A DNA stretch of 64,000 bases from CBDBJR01 sp965206445 (GTDB lineage: Bacteria > Pseudomonadota > Gammaproteobacteria > Arenicellales > Poriferihabitantaceae). Positions 45,588 to 54,406 of the stretch are shown one piece after another. Each line of letters begins with the position of its first letter. Position 1 is the stretch's first letter. Made by a program: the position numbers and the translations under genes. Below the pieces are notes generated by a model. That model did not search any database. It was not told the origin of the DNA and was given only the letters and a program-made list of their open reading frames with translations. The stretch lies in NCBI GenBank assembly GCA_965206445.1, contig CBDBJR010000002.1, positions 2,356,001 to 2,420,000 on the forward strand, read 5' to 3'.

Positions 45588-47273
45588 TCAATCGTCCGCG
45601 TACAATTCAATCAACGCCGGTTTTTTATGCCGCTTCATCCAGTCCACTGCATGCTCGAATGCCGCGGGGAACTGCTCGGCGCGATCAACCCGTACCCCAT
45701 GCGCGCCGTATGCGACGGCCAGTTGGGCGAAGTCCGGGTTGTGTAGCTGGGTGGCGATCGGGCGGCCGGGGTAGTGGCGCTGCTGGTGGCTGCGGATGGT
45801 GCCGTAGCTGCGGTTGTTGATGACCAGGAAAATAATCGACAGGCCGTATTGGACGGCGGTGGCCAATTCCTGGCCGTTCATCAGATAGCAGCCGTCCCCG
45901 TTGAACGAGATGATCAGCTCATCCGGGCGCAGCAGGCCGGCGGCAATCGCGGCCGGGACGCCGTAGCCCATCGAGCCGTTGGTGGGCGCCAGCTGGCTCG
46001 GGTAGCGGCGAAACTGCATGTGCCGCTGCGCCCAGGTGCTGCAATTGCCGGCGCCGTTGGTAATCGTGCAGTTTTCCGGCAGGTGCCGGCGCAGATACGC
46101 GGTGATCCGATCCATCCCGAGCTGCGACTGCGGGTTGCGCGGCTGGGTGACAAAATCGATGTAGTGCCGACGCGCAACAGCGATTCGCTCGCGCTGCGGC
46201 TGCGGTCTTACCGGCAGCGCCAGGGCGGCTTCGAGAAAGGTTTCGGGGTGGGACGGGATGGCGAGCTGAGCGCGGTAGACCGAATTCAGCTCGCCGGCAT
46301 CGATATGCACGTGCACCAGCCGACAGCGCCCGGACGGGTCGAACCCGGGCACCGGGAACAGCGTATAGCCGGCGGTGGTGATATCACCGAGCCGGGCGCC
46401 GACCGTAATCAGCAGGTCGGCCTGTTTGACGCATTCGACCAGCCTGGGGCTGGGCGCCAGCCCCAGCTCGCCGATATAGTGCGGGTGCAGGTTGTCAAAG
46501 CTGTCCTGGCGGCGAAACGCGGTCACCACCGGCAGCGCTTGCCGGTCGCTCAATTGCCGCAGCAGCTCGCTGCAGCGCGCCGTCCAGCCGGCCCCACCGC
46601 ACAGCAGCACCGGCCGCGCGCAGGCGTGCAGCAAGGCCGCGAATTGCCGCAGCGCCTCGGCGTCCGGCAGCGACGGCGCGATAATCGGCTCGGGCCAATC
46701 GTCAACCGTCACCGTGTCGGTCAGCATGTCTTCGGGCAGGACCACGGCAACCGGCCCCGGTCGGCCGCCCAGCGCGGTCTGCCAGGCCGCCGCCAGCAAT
46801 TCGGGAATATCATCGGCGCGGCGGAGGTCGATTACCCGCTTGGCCACGCCGGCATACACTTTGGTGTAGTCCAGCTCCTGAAACGCCTCGCGACCGATGT
46901 CGGCGCGGGCGACCTGGCCGATAAACAGCAGCAGCGGCGTCGAATCCTGAAACGCGGTGTGGATGCCGATCATCGCGTTGGCCGCACCCGGCCCGCGGGT
47001 GACAAAACAAATGCCCGGTCGGCCGGTGAGCTTGCCGTAGGCCTCGGCCATGTACGCCGCACCGCCTTCCTGCCGGCAGGTGATCAACCGAATCGCATCG
47101 CGGGCCGAATAAAAGGCGTCCAGCGCGGCCAGATAGCTTTCACCCGGCACGCAAAATACCGTATCGACGGCATAATTCCTGAGTCCGTCGATCAATACCT
47201 GCCCGCCGGTTCGCGCTTGCATTGCCTGTTGGTTCATGTTGGCCTGTTGGTTCATGTTGGCCTGTTGGTTCAT
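45588..47273 (-). CDS. Thiamine diphosphate-dependent enzyme (acetolactate synthase-like)
   Basis: ThDP enzyme of the acetolactate synthase/benzoylformate decarboxylase family, 561 residues. The catalytic Glu lies in ITCRQEGGAAYMAEAYGKLTG, the central domain carries LLCGGAGWTARC, and the cofactor motif is GDGCYLMNGQELATAVQYG...INN. The start lies in a triplicated 18-bp repeat encoding MNQQAN three times, giving in-frame ATGs at 47273, 47255 and 47237. The open frame continues into hyuB but has no protein meaning there. It follows the hydantoinase B gene by 46 bp, so it is likely in the same operon. It is not a typical biosynthetic IlvB, since no regulatory subunit gene follows. Confidence 0.88.
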   Translation of the reverse strand: MNQQANMNQQANMNQQAMQARTGGQVLIDGLRNYAVDTVFCVPGESYLAALDAFYSARDAIRLITCRQEGGAAYMAEAYGKLTGRPGICFVTRGPGAANAMIGIHTAFQDSTPLLLFIGQVARADIGREAFQELDYTKVYAGVAKRVIDLRRADDIPELLAAAWQTALGGRPGPVAVVLPEDMLTDTVTVDDWPEPIIAPSLPDAEALRQFAALLHACARPVLLCGGAGWTARCSELLRQLSDRQALPVVTAFRRQDSFDNLHPHYIGELGLAPSPRLVECVKQADLLITVGARLGDITTAGYTLFPVPGFDPSGRCRLVHVHIDAGELNSVYRAQLAIPSHPETFLEAALALPVRPQPQRERIAVARRHYIDFVTQPRNPQSQLGMDRITAYLRRHLPENCTITNGAGNCSTWAQRHMQFRRYPSQLAPTNGSMGYGVPAAIAAGLLRPDELIISFNGDGCYLMNGQELATAVQYGLSIIFLVINNRSYGTIRSHQQRHYPGRPIATQLHNPDFAQLAVAYGAHGVRVDRAEQFPAAFEHAVDWMKRHKKPALIELYADD

Positions 47274-47279
47274 GTTGGT
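47226..47279 (-). repeat. Triplicated 18-bp repeat spanning the start codon
   Basis: Three tandem copies of ATGAACCAACAGGCCAAC (minus strand, last copy imperfect). Each contains a start codon, and the end of each copy (CAGGCCAAC) precedes the next ATG, acting as a weak ribosome-binding context. Confidence 0.88.
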
Positions 47280-47319
47280 GTGCGCGCCGTCGGTAACGGG
47301 CTTCGCCGCGGCGTCATTG

Positions 47320-48966
47320 TCAGGGCTCGAAACCGTAGTCGCGCCTGGCCGCGGCGACAGAAATATACTCGTTATCGAGATCCCGCCGCAGCTGTTCCGG
47401 GTCGCGCTGCGCGGCGTCCCCGTAACCGCCGCCGCCGGGCAATTCCAGGCACAGCGTGCGCCCGGCCGGCACGAATTGCTTGCCCTTGGTATGCAATACG
47501 CTGCCGTCGTCGAGGGCAACCCGCCCGGGCTGACCGCCGCCGCCGCCCTGTCGGCCACGGGCCGGGTTGGCGACCCGGTCGAACATCGCGCTGAAATCGA
47601 ACTCGTGCCCCGGCAGCGCGGCAATTTCAATGCTCTGGCCGAGCCCGCCGGCATACTGCCCGGGCCCGCCCGAGTCCTGGCGCAGTTGTTTTTTCCAGAC
47701 CACAATCGGGCCGACCTGCTCGGTGGCTTCGATCGACATGGTATGCACGCCGCTCGGAAAGGCGGTCGCGTTGAGACCGTCGAGATGCGGCCGGGCACCG
47801 GTTCCGCCGCTGTTGAACATCAGGATCTCGGCCGGCGGCTGCTCCGCTGCCGGCTGCAGCGGACGGGTGCTGATTTGGATATTCCACAGCGCGCCGGCGC
47901 CTTCCGCCGGAATCTGCCCGGGCCGGATGCGGTGCAGCGCGCCGAGCACCAGGTCGGGCACAAAATGGCCGATCACATGGCGCACGGAAACCGGCGCCGG
48001 GTGGACCGCATTCAAGATGCAGTTCTCCGGCGCACGCACCTGAAACGGCGCCAGCGAGCCGCTGTTATTGGGGATTTCCCCGGCCAGCGCGCACTTCAGC
48101 CCATAGCACGAATAGGCCTTGGTATACACCAGCGGCACATTGATGCCGCGCCGGCTCACCGGCGACGTGCCGTCGAAATCGGCGACCACCCGGTCGTCCT
48201 CGATGCACAGCTTGACACACAAATCCAGCGACGCGTCGTAGCCGTCAACCCGCATGCGATTTTCGGCGGTGGTGTTCGGTAGCGCCGCGATGCGCTCCAC
48301 GGTCGCCTGATAGCTGTGCTCGAGGATGAAATCGGCCAGCGATTGCAGGTGCTCCAGTGAGAATTCGCGCAGCATTTCCAACAGCCGCCGCTGGCCGACC
48401 TGATTGCAGCCGGCGAGCGAATAAAAATCGCCGATCACCTGATCGGGCACCCGGACATTGCAGCGGATGATGTCGATCAGGCTGTGGTTAATCCGGCCGC
48501 GCTCGGCGAATTTCATGATCGGGATGCGCAGCCCTTCTTCATAGACCGAATGCGCGTCGGCGCCGAAACCGCGCCCGCCGATATCCACCACGTGGGCGGT
48601 GCAGGCAAAATAGCCGATCAGATTGTCGTGATAGAAAGTCGGCGTGACCAGCGTAATATCGTGCAAATGCCCGGTGCCAAGCCATGGGTCGTTGGTGACA
48701 TACGCATCCCCGGGGGCGATATTGTCGGCCCCAATCTGGCGGATGAAATGCGGCACCGCATCGGCCATCGCATTGACATGCCCCGGTGTGCCGGTGACCG
48801 CCTGCGCCAGCATCCGGCCGCGGCGGTCGAATACCCCCGCCGACAGATCACCGGCCTCACGCACGCTGGTCGAAAAAGCCGTGCGAATCAGGGATTGCGC
48901 CTGCTCTTCAACCACCGAGATCAGGCGATTCCACATCACCTGGTGTTCAATCGAAATCGTATTCAT
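47320..48966 (-). CDS. Hydantoinase B/oxoprolinase family protein
   Basis: Beta subunit of an ATP-dependent hydantoinase/oxoprolinase/carboxylase-type enzyme, 548 residues. The N-terminal region reads ERAFSTSVREAGDLSAGVFD-like TAFSTSVREAGDLSAGVFDR, then TGTPGHVNAMADAVPHF and NDPWLGTGHLHDITLVTP, the HyuB signature. The C-terminus has LELPGGGGYGDAAQRDPEQL. Acts with the HyuA subunit encoded 20 bp upstream. Substrate unknown: candidates are hydantoins, 5-oxoproline or lactams. Confidence 0.93.
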   Translation of the reverse strand: MNTISIEHQVMWNRLISVVEEQAQSLIRTAFSTSVREAGDLSAGVFDRRGRMLAQAVTGTPGHVNAMADAVPHFIRQIGADNIAPGDAYVTNDPWLGTGHLHDITLVTPTFYHDNLIGYFACTAHVVDIGGRGFGADAHSVYEEGLRIPIMKFAERGRINHSLIDIIRCNVRVPDQVIGDFYSLAGCNQVGQRRLLEMLREFSLEHLQSLADFILEHSYQATVERIAALPNTTAENRMRVDGYDASLDLCVKLCIEDDRVVADFDGTSPVSRRGINVPLVYTKAYSCYGLKCALAGEIPNNSGSLAPFQVRAPENCILNAVHPAPVSVRHVIGHFVPDLVLGALHRIRPGQIPAEGAGALWNIQISTRPLQPAAEQPPAEILMFNSGGTGARPHLDGLNATAFPSGVHTMSIEATEQVGPIVVWKKQLRQDSGGPGQYAGGLGQSIEIAALPGHEFDFSAMFDRVANPARGRQGGGGGQPGRVALDDGSVLHTKGKQFVPAGRTLCLELPGGGGYGDAAQRDPEQLRRDLDNEYISVAAARRDYGFEP

Positions 48967-48986
48967 GCCGCCGCGTATTCATGCCA

Positions 48987-51107
48987 TCAGGGTGGCGTTG
49001 GATTAGCATGGTTCATCGCTGCCGACGCGCCCGGTTCGGCCACGCCGGCGGCTTGCCGCTGAATCAGCAGACTGCCATCCGACGCGCATTGCAGCGCAAA
49101 GTCGGCCGGCACAAAAACCGAGGTTTCCGGCTCGACCACCATCACCGGCCCCGGCATCTGATCGCCGCTGCGCAGCGCACTTCGCCGCACCACCGGCACG
49201 TCGAGCGACACGCGCTTGCGGGTATCATAAGCGGCCCGGTGCACCGTCGCCGCAATCCGGCGGGGCGCGCCGACAGGCGACAGCGGCGGCGGCGCATCCC
49301 GGTGCGTGCTGACCTTGACTGACCAGCCGGTGGCCTCCACGTCGAGCCGTTCTACCGTGCGGCCAAACAGATTTTTATACTGCCGCTCGAAAGCGTGCTG
49401 CAAACTCTCGGCGCTGTCGAGGTCGGGCGGCTCCAGATTGACCGGGATTTCCCAGCCCTGACCGACATAACGCATAAAAGCCTTGCATTCGGTGACGGTG
49501 GCCGCACGGCTATCGGCGTGCGCAACAAATTGTCCGGCCTCATCGGTCAGGGCAGTCAGCAGCGCACCGACCTGCTCCAGATCGACCCGCGACAAACGCT
49601 GATAAAAACTGCGCACCGCCTCGAAACTGAACGACGCTCTGAGAAAGCCGATCGCCGACCCGACCCCGGCGCCAGGCGGAATCACCAGTCGATCGAGTTG
49701 CAGCTTTTCGCATAACCGGGCGGCGTGCAGCGGCGCCGCCCCGCCAAACGCAATCAGGGTGTATTCGGACAAATCCTCGCCGTTTTCAATCGCATGCATG
49801 CGGGCCGCATTGGCCATGTTTTCATCGATCACTTCCACCACGCCGACCGCGCTTTGCAGCGCATCGATGGTCAGCGCCGCGCCCAGCTGCTGCAAGGCCT
49901 GCTGCGCATGGTCACGCTTCAGCACCAGCCCGCCGCCGAAATCGTCGGCATCGAGCCGGCCCAGCATCAAATCCGCATCGGTAACGGTAGCGTGGCTGCC
50001 GCCGCGGTCATAGCAGGCCGGGCCGGGCTCCGAGCCGGCGCTTTCCGGCCCGACTCGAATCTGCCGCAGCGCATCAACCCGGGCAATCGAGCCGCCGCCG
50101 GCACCGATTTCCACCATTTCAATCACCGGGACCGAGATCGGCATGCCGCTGCCCTTCTTGAAGCGATAGGTGCGGGCGACTTCAAATGTGCGGGCGGTTT
50201 TCGGCGTATACCGATCGATCAGGCAGATCTTGGCCGTCGTCCCCCCCATATCGAACGAGAGCGCTTTGGCTATGCCGTGCCGGGCCGCAATATCGGCGGC
50301 AAAGATGGCGCCGCCGGCCGGCCCCGATTCGATCAGCCGCACCGGAAATTCACCGGCATTGTCGATCGACATCAAGCCGCCGCCGGAGTGCATTATATAC
50401 ACCGGGCAGCGCGCCCCCAGCTCGGCCAGCCGGTCGCGCAGCCGGCGCAGGTAGCGCTTCATCATCGGCTTGACATACGCATTGGCGCACACCGTATTGA
50501 AGCGCTCATACTCGCGCATCTGCGGCGACACCTCACACGACAGCGAGACCGACAGCGCGGGCAGGCGCGCCAGCAGTGCGCGGCGGATCAGGCGCTCATG
50601 CCGACCGTCGACGTAGGAGTGAATCAGGCCGACCGCAACACTGGCGTAGCCGGCCAGCCGAATCCGCTCAATCAACGCCTCGAGCTCCTGCGGCTCCAGC
50701 TCCGCCAGCAACTCACCCCGGGCGCTGATGCGCTGCTTCACGGTGTACCGATGCCGCCTTTCAATCAGCGGTCGGGGCAGCACCAGATTCAGATCATACT
50801 GCTCGAAGCGGTTTTCGGTGCGCATTTCGATCACGTCGCGAAACCCGCGGGTGGTAATCAGCGCCGTATGCGCCCCGCTGCGCTCGATCAGCGCATTGGT
50901 CGCCAGCGTCGTGCCGTGGATGATCACGCCGATGTCGGTGATGCTCAGCGCCGACTGCCGCAAAATCTGCTCAATCCCTTGTATAATCGCCTGCTCCGGC
51001 GCGCCCGGGGTGGTCAGCAGCTTGTGGCTGACGACACGGTCTTCGAGCTGTAGTGCCAGATCGGTAAACGTGCCGCCAATATCGACGCCAAGACGGGGTG
51101 TGTACAT
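48987..51107 (-). CDS. Hydantoinase A/oxoprolinase family protein
   Basis: ATP-dependent alpha subunit, 706 residues. The N-terminal ASKHA nucleotide-binding start is LGVDIGGTFTDLALQLEDR. Further ATPase motifs are VIIHGTTLATNALIERSG, YIMHSGGGLMSID and LSFDMGGTTAKICLID, then IAFGGAAPLHAARLCEKL near the middle. Members of this family cleave hydantoins or 5-oxoproline using ATP, or carboxylate ketones. It leads the operon hyuA-hyuB-ThDP enzyme. ATG 51107, divergent from the SDR gene. Confidence 0.94.
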   Translation of the reverse strand: MYTPRLGVDIGGTFTDLALQLEDRVVSHKLLTTPGAPEQAIIQGIEQILRQSALSITDIGVIIHGTTLATNALIERSGAHTALITTRGFRDVIEMRTENRFEQYDLNLVLPRPLIERRHRYTVKQRISARGELLAELEPQELEALIERIRLAGYASVAVGLIHSYVDGRHERLIRRALLARLPALSVSLSCEVSPQMREYERFNTVCANAYVKPMMKRYLRRLRDRLAELGARCPVYIMHSGGGLMSIDNAGEFPVRLIESGPAGGAIFAADIAARHGIAKALSFDMGGTTAKICLIDRYTPKTARTFEVARTYRFKKGSGMPISVPVIEMVEIGAGGGSIARVDALRQIRVGPESAGSEPGPACYDRGGSHATVTDADLMLGRLDADDFGGGLVLKRDHAQQALQQLGAALTIDALQSAVGVVEVIDENMANAARMHAIENGEDLSEYTLIAFGGAAPLHAARLCEKLQLDRLVIPPGAGVGSAIGFLRASFSFEAVRSFYQRLSRVDLEQVGALLTALTDEAGQFVAHADSRAATVTECKAFMRYVGQGWEIPVNLEPPDLDSAESLQHAFERQYKNLFGRTVERLDVEATGWSVKVSTHRDAPPPLSPVGAPRRIAATVHRAAYDTRKRVSLDVPVVRRSALRSGDQMPGPVMVVEPETSVFVPADFALQCASDGSLLIQRQAAGVAEPGASAAMNHANPTPP

Positions 51108-51227
51108 GTGGATGCCGGTTTCAGAATTGAAGCTTTGCCGCGCCGGGGTTCGGCCCGGTCGGGCTAGTCTAATCGCAACCGCACTGCGGTCAAGCAGTTT
51201 TTATCGCTCGGCCGTTTATCAACCGGC

Positions 51228-52013
51228 GTGCGCGGGGCATTGAAAGCCACCGACAAACCGGCCGCACTGCGGCGCGCGGTGGTGGTCACCGGCGCTTCGT
51301 CGGGCATTGGCGCGGCTTTGTGCCGGCAACTGGCCGCCCCCGGGATCGGCGTGGTGGTGCACGCCCGACACAATCGAGCGGGCTGCGACCGGGTCGCGGC
51401 GCAGATTCGCCAACAAGGCGGCAGCGCGGAGGTGGTGCTGGGTGATTTGGCGACGCCCGGGGTGGCTGCCAGCCTGATTGCGCGCGCGGCGTCCACTTTT
51501 GGGCGCCTCGACTGGCTGGTTGCCAATGCCGGCTTCCCGCTGTTGCAGCCGCTGCATGAGAGCACGCGCGCACAGCTCGAATACGCGTTCAGCGGCAATC
51601 TGTTCAGCTTCTGCGAGCTGGCGCAGGCGGCGCAGCCGTGGCTGCAACAATCCGACCGCCCGCGGGTGGTCGCGCTGGGCAGCTTTACCGCGCATGTGTT
51701 TCGTACCGATATGCGCAGTTTTCCGGTATCGTCGGCGTCCAAAGGCGCCCTCGAGACCATGGTCAAAAGCCTGGCGCTGGAATGGGCGCACGACGGGATT
51801 ACCGTCAACGGCGTCGTGCCGGGGTATATCCGCAAGGATGCCGGCACCCGCGACGGCGTGCCGCTGCACGAGTTCGCCGACATTGTCAAAAAAATCCCCC
51901 TCGGCAGAGTCGGTGAACCGGCGGAAGTGGCCGCCGTGATCCGGTTTCTGTTGTCGTCGCCGGCCGGCTACATTACCGGTCAGATGCTGCATGTCAACGG
52001 CGGCCTGATCTGA
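51228..52013 (+). CDS. Short-chain dehydrogenase/reductase family protein lacking the catalytic Tyr
   Basis: Rossmann-fold SDR, 261 residues. The cofactor loop is VTGASSGIGAAL, followed by LVANAGFPLLQP (NAG motif), VVALGSFTAH (active-site Ser) and the C-terminal PAGYITGQMLHVNGGLI. The usual YxxxK is replaced: FPVSSASKGALETM has Ser where Tyr should be (codon TCG), while Lys is kept. The enzyme may therefore have lost or changed its reductase activity. The start is GTG 51228 or TTG 51240; no clear ribosome site decides. It is divergent from hyuA. Confidence 0.9.
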   Translation: MRGALKATDKPAALRRAVVVTGASSGIGAALCRQLAAPGIGVVVHARHNRAGCDRVAAQIRQQGGSAEVVLGDLATPGVAASLIARAASTFGRLDWLVANAGFPLLQPLHESTRAQLEYAFSGNLFSFCELAQAAQPWLQQSDRPRVVALGSFTAHVFRTDMRSFPVSSASKGALETMVKSLALEWAHDGITVNGVVPGYIRKDAGTRDGVPLHEFADIVKKIPLGRVGEPAEVAAVIRFLLSSPAGYITGQMLHVNGGLI

Positions 52014-52043
52014 ACCGGCGCGGGCGCCGGGCGGCTCGAGCGC

Positions 52044-53072
52044 TTACCGGTGCTCCGCTTTCAGACTGCGCGCCAGCAGATTTTTCACCGCCTGGTCGAC
52101 GCATTGGCGGTGATACAGGATGCGGTAGACCTGCTGGGTAATCGGCATCTCCACCGCCAGCCGGCGGCTTTTTTCGTATAGCTGTCGCACCGTATCGAGG
52201 CCGGCAATTTCCTGGCCGATATCGGCCCGTGATTGCGCCACCGTCTTGCCGCGCCCGAGGTCAAGGCCAAACCGCCGGTTGCGCGACTGATCGTCGGTGC
52301 AGGTCAAAATCAAATCGCCCACCCCGGCCAGCCCCATAAAAGTCTCGGCTTTGCCGCCCAACGCCGTCCCCAGACGGCTGAGCTCGGCCAGGCCGCGCGT
52401 AATCAGCGCCGCGCGGGCGTTGGCGCCGTACCCCAGCCCGTCACTGATGCCGACCGCAATCGCCATCACGTTTTTAATCGCGCCGCCCAGCTGAATGCCG
52501 ACCAGATCATCGCCGGTATAAATCCGCATCGTCGGGGTGCGAAACCAGTGCGCGAGCGCGTGCGCCGACTGCGGCCGGTTGCAGGCCAGGGTCAGTGCGG
52601 TCGGCAGACCGGCGGCCGTTTCATGGGCAAAACTCGGCCCGGAAAGCGCACCCAGGCAAGTCTGCGGCGGGAAAATGTCGGCGATCACCTCACTGACCAA
52701 TTGCCCCGACCCCGGGTCCAGGCCTTTGGTGCCCCACAGCAGCGTGACCGCGCCGGGGTCGCACTGCTGTCGGCAACAGTGCCGGTAGAGTTGCTCCACG
52801 GTATGTCGCACCGCATGGCTCGGAACCGCCAGCAGAAAATGCCGGTTGGCGGCGGCCAGTGCGGCCAGGTCGGGCTGCACGTGCAGATTATCGGGCAGCC
52901 GGATGTGCGGCAAATAGGTTTGATTGCGACCGCTTGCCGCCATCTGCCGCAACTGCTGCGCATCCCGCCCCCACAGCTCGACCCGACCGAAATTATGGCA
53001 CAGCAGCACCGCCAGCGCCGTGCCCCAGGAACCCGCCCCCAATACACCGACCGAGGTCAGCGCTGCCGGCAT
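52044..53072 (-). CDS. gpsA: Glycerol-3-phosphate dehydrogenase [NAD(P)+]
   Basis: Reduces dihydroxyacetone phosphate to sn-glycerol 3-phosphate for phospholipids; 342 residues from ATG 53072. N-terminal VGVLGAGSWGTALAVLLC binds NAD(P)H. LWGTKGLDPG and LSGPSFAHETAAGLPTALTL follow, and the catalytic Lys is in LGGAIKNVMAIAVGISDGL. Last gene of the rhodanese-secB-gpsA string. Confidence 0.97.
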   Translation of the reverse strand: MPAALTSVGVLGAGSWGTALAVLLCHNFGRVELWGRDAQQLRQMAASGRNQTYLPHIRLPDNLHVQPDLAALAAANRHFLLAVPSHAVRHTVEQLYRHCCRQQCDPGAVTLLWGTKGLDPGSGQLVSEVIADIFPPQTCLGALSGPSFAHETAAGLPTALTLACNRPQSAHALAHWFRTPTMRIYTGDDLVGIQLGGAIKNVMAIAVGISDGLGYGANARAALITRGLAELSRLGTALGGKAETFMGLAGVGDLILTCTDDQSRNRRFGLDLGRGKTVAQSRADIGQEIAGLDTVRQLYEKSRRLAVEMPITQQVYRILYHRQCVDQAVKNLLARSLKAEHR

Positions 53073-53108
53073 CCGCCCCAATGCAGGCTCAATTCAGCCC
53101 GACACGGG

Positions 53109-53585
53109 CTAATTCAGAACCAGATCGCCGGCCGGGTCGACCCCGTCGGCCTGCTGTGCCTGTTTTTTCCGGTAGATGGCTTCAAAGTTGATCGGGTTGA
53201 TCAGCAACTGCGGGAAGCCGCCTTTGGACACGATGCTGGCGAGAGCTTCGCGGGCAAACGGCAGCAGCATGTGCGGGCAGACCACTTCCAGCGCCATATC
53301 AAGCCGCTCCGCAGAAACCTGCCGCACAGAGAAAATGCCGGCCTGCTGGACTTCGGCGACAAACAGCGTCGTCTCGCCTTCGGTCGAGGTAATCGTGATC
53401 TTCAGCACCGCTTCATAATGATCGGGCGTCTGCTCAATCTGCCGGTGCGACATCGCCAACTGCACATCGCTTTTCGGCTGTATCTTGCTGCGGCCAAATA
53501 CGTCCGGGCTGGCGGGAGATTCAAACGATATATCCTTAAGGTAGATTTTTTTGACTTCCAGTTTGGTCATGGTTGACATAGACAT
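53109..53585 (-). CDS. secB: Protein-export chaperone SecB
   Basis: Tetrameric cytosolic chaperone that holds preproteins unfolded for SecA; 158 residues. IYLKDISFESPASPDVF, PDHYEAVLKITITSTEGETTLFVAEVQQAGIF and VCPHMLLPFAREALASIVSKGGFPQLLINPINFEAIY are all diagnostic. Three in-frame ATGs (53585, 53579 and 53570) are possible starts with no clear ribosome site; the last gives MTKLEVKKIYLK, close to the usual N-terminus. Its place between the rhodanese gene and gpsA is conserved in gammaproteobacteria. Confidence 0.97.
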   Translation of the reverse strand: MSMSTMTKLEVKKIYLKDISFESPASPDVFGRSKIQPKSDVQLAMSHRQIEQTPDHYEAVLKITITSTEGETTLFVAEVQQAGIFSVRQVSAERLDMALEVVCPHMLLPFAREALASIVSKGGFPQLLINPINFEAIYRKKQAQQADGVDPAGDLVLN

Positions 53586-53650
53586 ATCCGGTGATGGCTG
53601 CGGTAAAGGGAAAACAGAGGTGGCAACGGCGAACGGCGTGCGATTTGACT

Positions 53651-54067
53651 TCAGACCAGCGGCAGGTTTTCCTTGCGCCAGGCGGTCAGGCCACCCTCCA
53701 GAATATGCAGGTCGGGGAAGCCACCGGCAGCGCGCAGAACACTCGCCGCTTTGGCCGATTTCGCCCCGCTCTGGCAGCTCAGGATAATCGGCCTGCTTTT
53801 GAATTTGTTGAGCTTGTTGAGGTTGTCTTTGAGCGTTTCCACCGGCAGATTGATCGCTTGCTCAATGTGTCCGCGCGCAAACTCCTGCGCGCTGCCGACA
53901 TCCAGTATCACCGCGTTCTGGCGGGTCTGCAATTGCGGCAACTGTATGGCCGAGATCTTCGGGGCAGTGGCACCGCCCAGCATGGCCGGGTTGATAGACA
54001 GCAGCAGCACAATCACCACCAGGGCGGCAAACAAATACCAATACTGGCTGACAAATTCAAAATACAT
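53651..54067 (-). CDS. Membrane-anchored rhodanese-like protein (YibN type)
   Basis: A 138-residue protein with one N-terminal membrane helix (YLFAALVVIVLLLSINPAML) and a rhodanese domain. The active Cys is in PIILSCQSGAKSAKAASVL, with HILEGGLTAW following. It matches YibN, which in E. coli also lies upstream of secB. The glutaredoxin gene grxC that often separates them is missing here. ATG 54067. Confidence 0.93.
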   Translation of the reverse strand: MYFEFVSQYWYLFAALVVIVLLLSINPAMLGGATAPKISAIQLPQLQTRQNAVILDVGSAQEFARGHIEQAINLPVETLKDNLNKLNKFKSRPIILSCQSGAKSAKAASVLRAAGGFPDLHILEGGLTAWRKENLPLV

Positions 54068-54406
54068 GGCACCGGCGCCCACAGGGCGAAACAAATTCGA
54101 AGCGGGATTTTAGCCTAAAAAGCGGTCGCCCAAACGATAAATTGTGCGCGAAAATGCGCCGACGGGTTCACGCCCACCGCGCCGGCTTCCGGGCCAACCG
54201 ACCCAGGCTGACCCGATGGCGCGCGCACCCACCCTGACCGGCGGTCTCGAAACCGCACGGTTATTGTCACGACCGGCTACAATAGCGGGCCTTTTTTTGG
54301 TTACAATGGGGCCGAATGCACCCACCGGCGGGCCGGCCTGTAGACCGCCGGCCCGACCCCGCCGGCGGCGCACCGCTTAACCCAACGTACTGACCGAGTC
54401 CATACC
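54068..54406. other. Divergent intergenic region between rhodanese gene and protease gene
   Basis: 339 bp without a gene. On the minus strand TTTGGG (54129-54134) and TAAAAT (54107-54112) with a 16-bp gap could serve the rhodanese-secB-gpsA group. TACAAT hexamers at 54278-54283 and 54302-54307 face the protease gene, but without good -35 elements. Confidence 0.35.

Noticed and set aside
47274..47798. N-terminal extension of the ThDP enzyme
   Set aside because: The open frame overlaps the end of hyuB in another frame and shows no ThDP-enzyme character before MNQQAN.
49725..51053. Plus-strand frame opposite hyuA
   Set aside because: Antisense to a strongly conserved gene, without recognisable motifs.
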